Origin: Nitrospinota bacterium
GTDB lineage: Bacteria > Nitrospinota > Nitrospinia > Nitrospinales > Nitrospinaceae
NCBI GenBank assembly: GCA_027298165.1
Contig: JAPUGN010000250.1
Span: 1 to 23,792 of the forward strand
Direction: 5' to 3'
DNA length: 23,792 nt
The notes below the pieces were generated by a model, which was given only the letters and a program-made list of their open reading frames with translations, did not search any database and was not told the DNA's origin. The translations under genes were made by a program, and so were the position numbers. Shown piece after piece: positions 21,631-23,792 of this stretch. Every line of letters begins with the position of its first letter. Positions within the stretch are counted from its first letter, which is position 1.

Positions 21631-23391
21631 ATGGACCTCAGGAATTTTTCAAAAATTTGGTTCTATGGATTTTGCGTGTGGTGCGGCCTGTTCGCGGCGG
21701 GCTGCGACCAGTTTTCCGAAAAAACTCCATACAAATTGGCCGTCGCGGGCAATATTCCCATGTTGAAAATCCTTTTGGACGACGGGTTGGACGTCAATCA
21801 AACGTACGGTTATAAGAGCCGGACTATGCTGTATGGCGCGGTGCAGAGGGAGGATACCGAATGCGCGAAATTTTTGATCGAGCGGGGAGCCCAGGTTAAT
21901 TTTAAGGACAAAAATAAAAGTTCCCCGCTTTTCCATGCCGTCAATTCCGGCCATGAGCAACCCGTCACCTTCTTGCTCGATCATGGTGCCCGGGTGGATG
22001 AAAAAAACGGGAGAGGCATCACCCCGTTCTTCCAGGCGGTTGCCAATAGCAAGGTCCGGCTGGCGGAAATCCTGCTTCAGCGCGGCGCGGACATCTATTT
22101 CCGCCCCAAGAAGAGGGAGAATACCGCTCTGCATATTGCCGCCAAACAGGGTCATAAGGAGATGGTGCAACTCCTGTTGACTCATAAAGCGCGGGTCAAT
22201 GCCAAAAACAAAAAAGGATTCACTCCGCTCTATTTCCCGGAGGAGTTCAGCTACCGGGACGTATCAGCGCTTCTCAAAAAAAATGGCGCTCGCCTGGCGA
22301 AGCCCGCGCCTACCGCGGCCCGTTATAAAAAAATCTATCAAAAACTTCTCGGCAAGGGCCCGTTACGGGTGACGCGGGTGGTCAAACATGAAGGCCAAAA
22401 TCAGCAATCCGCTTATTCGACCCGGGGGGACCGGATCGCGCAAACCCTCTGGCTCAAACGGCCGTTTCAAAAATGGTCCGACAAGTTTTATACAGCCGGG
22501 GTCTGGGATGTGCGGACCGGAAAAAAAGTACACTCGAAGATGAATCTGGACGGTGCACCTCAGGGAATCCAATTCGCACCCGACGGCAACCTGCTGATCT
22601 CCAGCGGCAAGGAACCGGGGGTGGACATTTGGGATCCAGTAGCCGGAAGAAAAATCCGGGAGATCGGCGATGGCCTGGGGGGAATTCTCCGTTGGGGCAC
22701 CGTGGGCTCGAACCGGTATGTGCTGATCGGAGAGGATAAACGCCCGTTTTCCGATCCCGAGGCCAGCCTTCTGGACTGGTGGTACCCGGTGTTCAAGGAA
22801 ATCACCGGGGGCCTGGAACACAGCATTTGGATTTACGACTACCCAACCGGAGAGCTGGTCCGCGAATTGAGAGGCCACCGGGGCCGGGTGTGGCAGGCGG
22901 ATTTTTCAGCCGACGGACAGTACATCGCTTCCGTCAGCTCGCGATCCTTCAATGAATACACCGACCTGCTCATCTGGGAAACCGCCACCGGCCGCCCGGT
23001 CAGAGTCCAGAACAGCCTGGGGTGGCTGCAACCTATCGCGCCTTTTCCCAACGGCCGCCATCTGGCCGCTTCCGATGGCGACCGGACCCTGATCATCGAT
23101 ATGGCAACCGGCCAGGTGATCAGGCAGATTCGCGAAGGCGGTAACTATCTGGGCTTGTTGCAGGATGGTCGGTATATGGTCTGCCTGAAATACGAACAAC
23201 TGTTCCTGGTCGATGTGGGTACCGGGAGAGTGGTCCAGGAAGTAAACTTCAGGAAGGATTTCGTGAAGTTGGGGAGACATTATACCGAGGAAGAAAATTT
23301 TACCTCATTGAGCATCTCTCCCCGCGGCGACCGTTTCATGGTAACCACCAACCACGGCAAACTCATCTTCTTCGAATTGAAAAACACCTAG
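21631..23391 (+). CDS. Lipoprotein with ankyrin repeats and a C-terminal beta-propeller
   Basis: A 586-residue protein with a lipoprotein signal (LFAAGC, Cys25). Residues about 32-227 contain roughly six ankyrin repeats (for example RTMLYGAV...LIERGAQVN, TALHIAAKQGHKEMVQLLL). After a linker, residues about 250-586 contain WD40/PQQ-like blades: GVWDVRTGKK, FAPDGNLLIS...VDIWDPVAGRK, LRGHRGRVWQADFSADGQYIASVSS...LLIWETATG, LIIDMATGQVI, LFLVDVGTGRVVQ and SISPRGDRFMV. Both halves are protein-interaction scaffolds, so it is probably a cell-envelope adaptor rather than an enzyme. The Shine-Dalgarno is weak; the ATG is chosen because it gives the signal peptide. It appears to be a single-gene unit. 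Confidence 0.88.
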   Translation: MDLRNFSKIWFYGFCVWCGLFAAGCDQFSEKTPYKLAVAGNIPMLKILLDDGLDVNQTYGYKSRTMLYGAVQREDTECAKFLIERGAQVNFKDKNKSSPLFHAVNSGHEQPVTFLLDHGARVDEKNGRGITPFFQAVANSKVRLAEILLQRGADIYFRPKKRENTALHIAAKQGHKEMVQLLLTHKARVNAKNKKGFTPLYFPEEFSYRDVSALLKKNGARLAKPAPTAARYKKIYQKLLGKGPLRVTRVVKHEGQNQQSAYSTRGDRIAQTLWLKRPFQKWSDKFYTAGVWDVRTGKKVHSKMNLDGAPQGIQFAPDGNLLISSGKEPGVDIWDPVAGRKIREIGDGLGGILRWGTVGSNRYVLIGEDKRPFSDPEASLLDWWYPVFKEITGGLEHSIWIYDYPTGELVRELRGHRGRVWQADFSADGQYIASVSSRSFNEYTDLLIWETATGRPVRVQNSLGWLQPIAPFPNGRHLAASDGDRTLIIDMATGQVIRQIREGGNYLGLLQDGRYMVCLKYEQLFLVDVGTGRVVQEVNFRKDFVKLGRHYTEEENFTSLSISPRGDRFMVTTNHGKLIFFELKNT

Positions 23392-23504
23392 ACCTTTACC
23401 CCGTCCGTCTCACCCGATCGAAACAGTGGTGGCATCCGCCGTTTCCATGTATGATTGCCTGTCACAAAATCCTTATTGAACGATACCTTTGGGCGGGGCT
23501 GCAC

Positions 23505-23792
23505 ATGGCGATTTCAAAAAAAGTTCACGATTTTATGGAGCGGGCCTCGTGGATCCGCAAGATGTTCGAAGAGGGCATCCGGTTGAAACAGGAATTCGGC
23601 GCCGACAACGTGTTCGATCTGTCCCTGGGCAATCCGGTGGCCGAGCCCCCGCAGGAGGTGGTCGATGCCCTGATCGCCGCCGCCCGGGATGAAACTCCCG
23701 GCAATCACCGCTATATGCCCAACGCCGGATACGAGGCCACCCGCCGGGCGGTGGCGGAATCGCTCTCCGAAGAATGTAAGGTTGCCCTGTCC
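23505..23792 (+). CDS. PLP-dependent class I/II aminotransferase (5' part only)
   Basis: The first 96 residues of an aspartate-aminotransferase-fold enzyme, cut by the window's right edge. MAISKKVHDFMERASWIRKMFEEG leads to VFDLSLGNPVAEPPQEVVDAL and HRYMPNAGYEATRRAVAE, the fold-type I pattern in which the LGNP segment lies near the substrate and GY near the cofactor. The catalytic lysine lies beyond the window. The ATG at 23505 is supported by a GGGCGGGG-rich segment upstream, a weak Shine-Dalgarno. The substrate cannot be assigned from the N-terminus. Confidence 0.9.
   Translation, partial: MAISKKVHDFMERASWIRKMFEEGIRLKQEFGADNVFDLSLGNPVAEPPQEVVDALIAAARDETPGNHRYMPNAGYEATRRAVAESLSEECKVALS

Noticed and set aside
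1..23792. CRISPR array, tRNA, rRNA, prophage or IS element
   Set aside because: No regular direct repeats with spacers, no cloverleaf with a TPsiC-like arm, and no transposase, integrase or phage genes were seen.

Overview
The window carries housekeeping genes of a diderm (Gram-negative type) bacterium. Evidence for two membranes: RodA, three proteins with export signals (two with lipoboxes) and a YbbA/YbbP-like exporter. Gene content and sequence style resemble Nitrospinota or Desulfobacterota-like lineages, but that is a low-confidence inference and no taxonomic search was possible.

Layout. 1-2013 (minus): 5' part of RNase G/E and rodA. 2014-2822: a non-coding, AT-rich stretch of about 0.8 kb with two perfect and three near-perfect DnaA boxes, a candidate replication origin. 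2823-4331 (minus): RluD-type pseudouridine synthase and moaB. 4598-5317 (plus): a FolM/pteridine-reductase-like SDR between two degenerate dispersed repeats. 5393-6480 (minus): queC overlapping by ATGA with a small exported protein of unknown function. 6574-10853 (plus): a signal-recognition/translation operon, ffh-rpsP-khpA-rimM-trmD-SPOUT methyltransferase-rplS, with a good promoter before ffh and a strong terminator after rplS. 10911-11810 (minus): an M48-type lipoprotein whose catalytic Glu is Gln. 11908-14278 (plus): rnhB and recJ. 14290-14506: three different dispersed repeats side by side. 14521-17796 (minus): an ABC exporter pair (ATPase plus double-FtsX permease).

18213-21402 (plus) is the most accessory-looking part: a three-gene operon behind an AT-rich promoter with a 10-bp inverted repeat touching the -35 box. 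It encodes a GlpD-like FAD dehydrogenase with altered substrate-site segments, a DegT/StrS-type PLP aminotransferase and a small membrane protein. The first two could oxidise an alcohol to a ketone and then aminate it. 21631-23391 encodes an ankyrin plus beta-propeller lipoprotein. The window ends inside a class I/II aminotransferase gene.

The best candidates for something undescribed are the FAD-dehydrogenase/aminotransferase/membrane-protein operon, the Glu-to-Gln M48 lipoprotein that also appears to be transcribed leaderless, the candidate oriC, and a variant SRP GTPase motif in Ffh. No tRNA, rRNA, CRISPR array, insertion sequence or prophage gene was seen.
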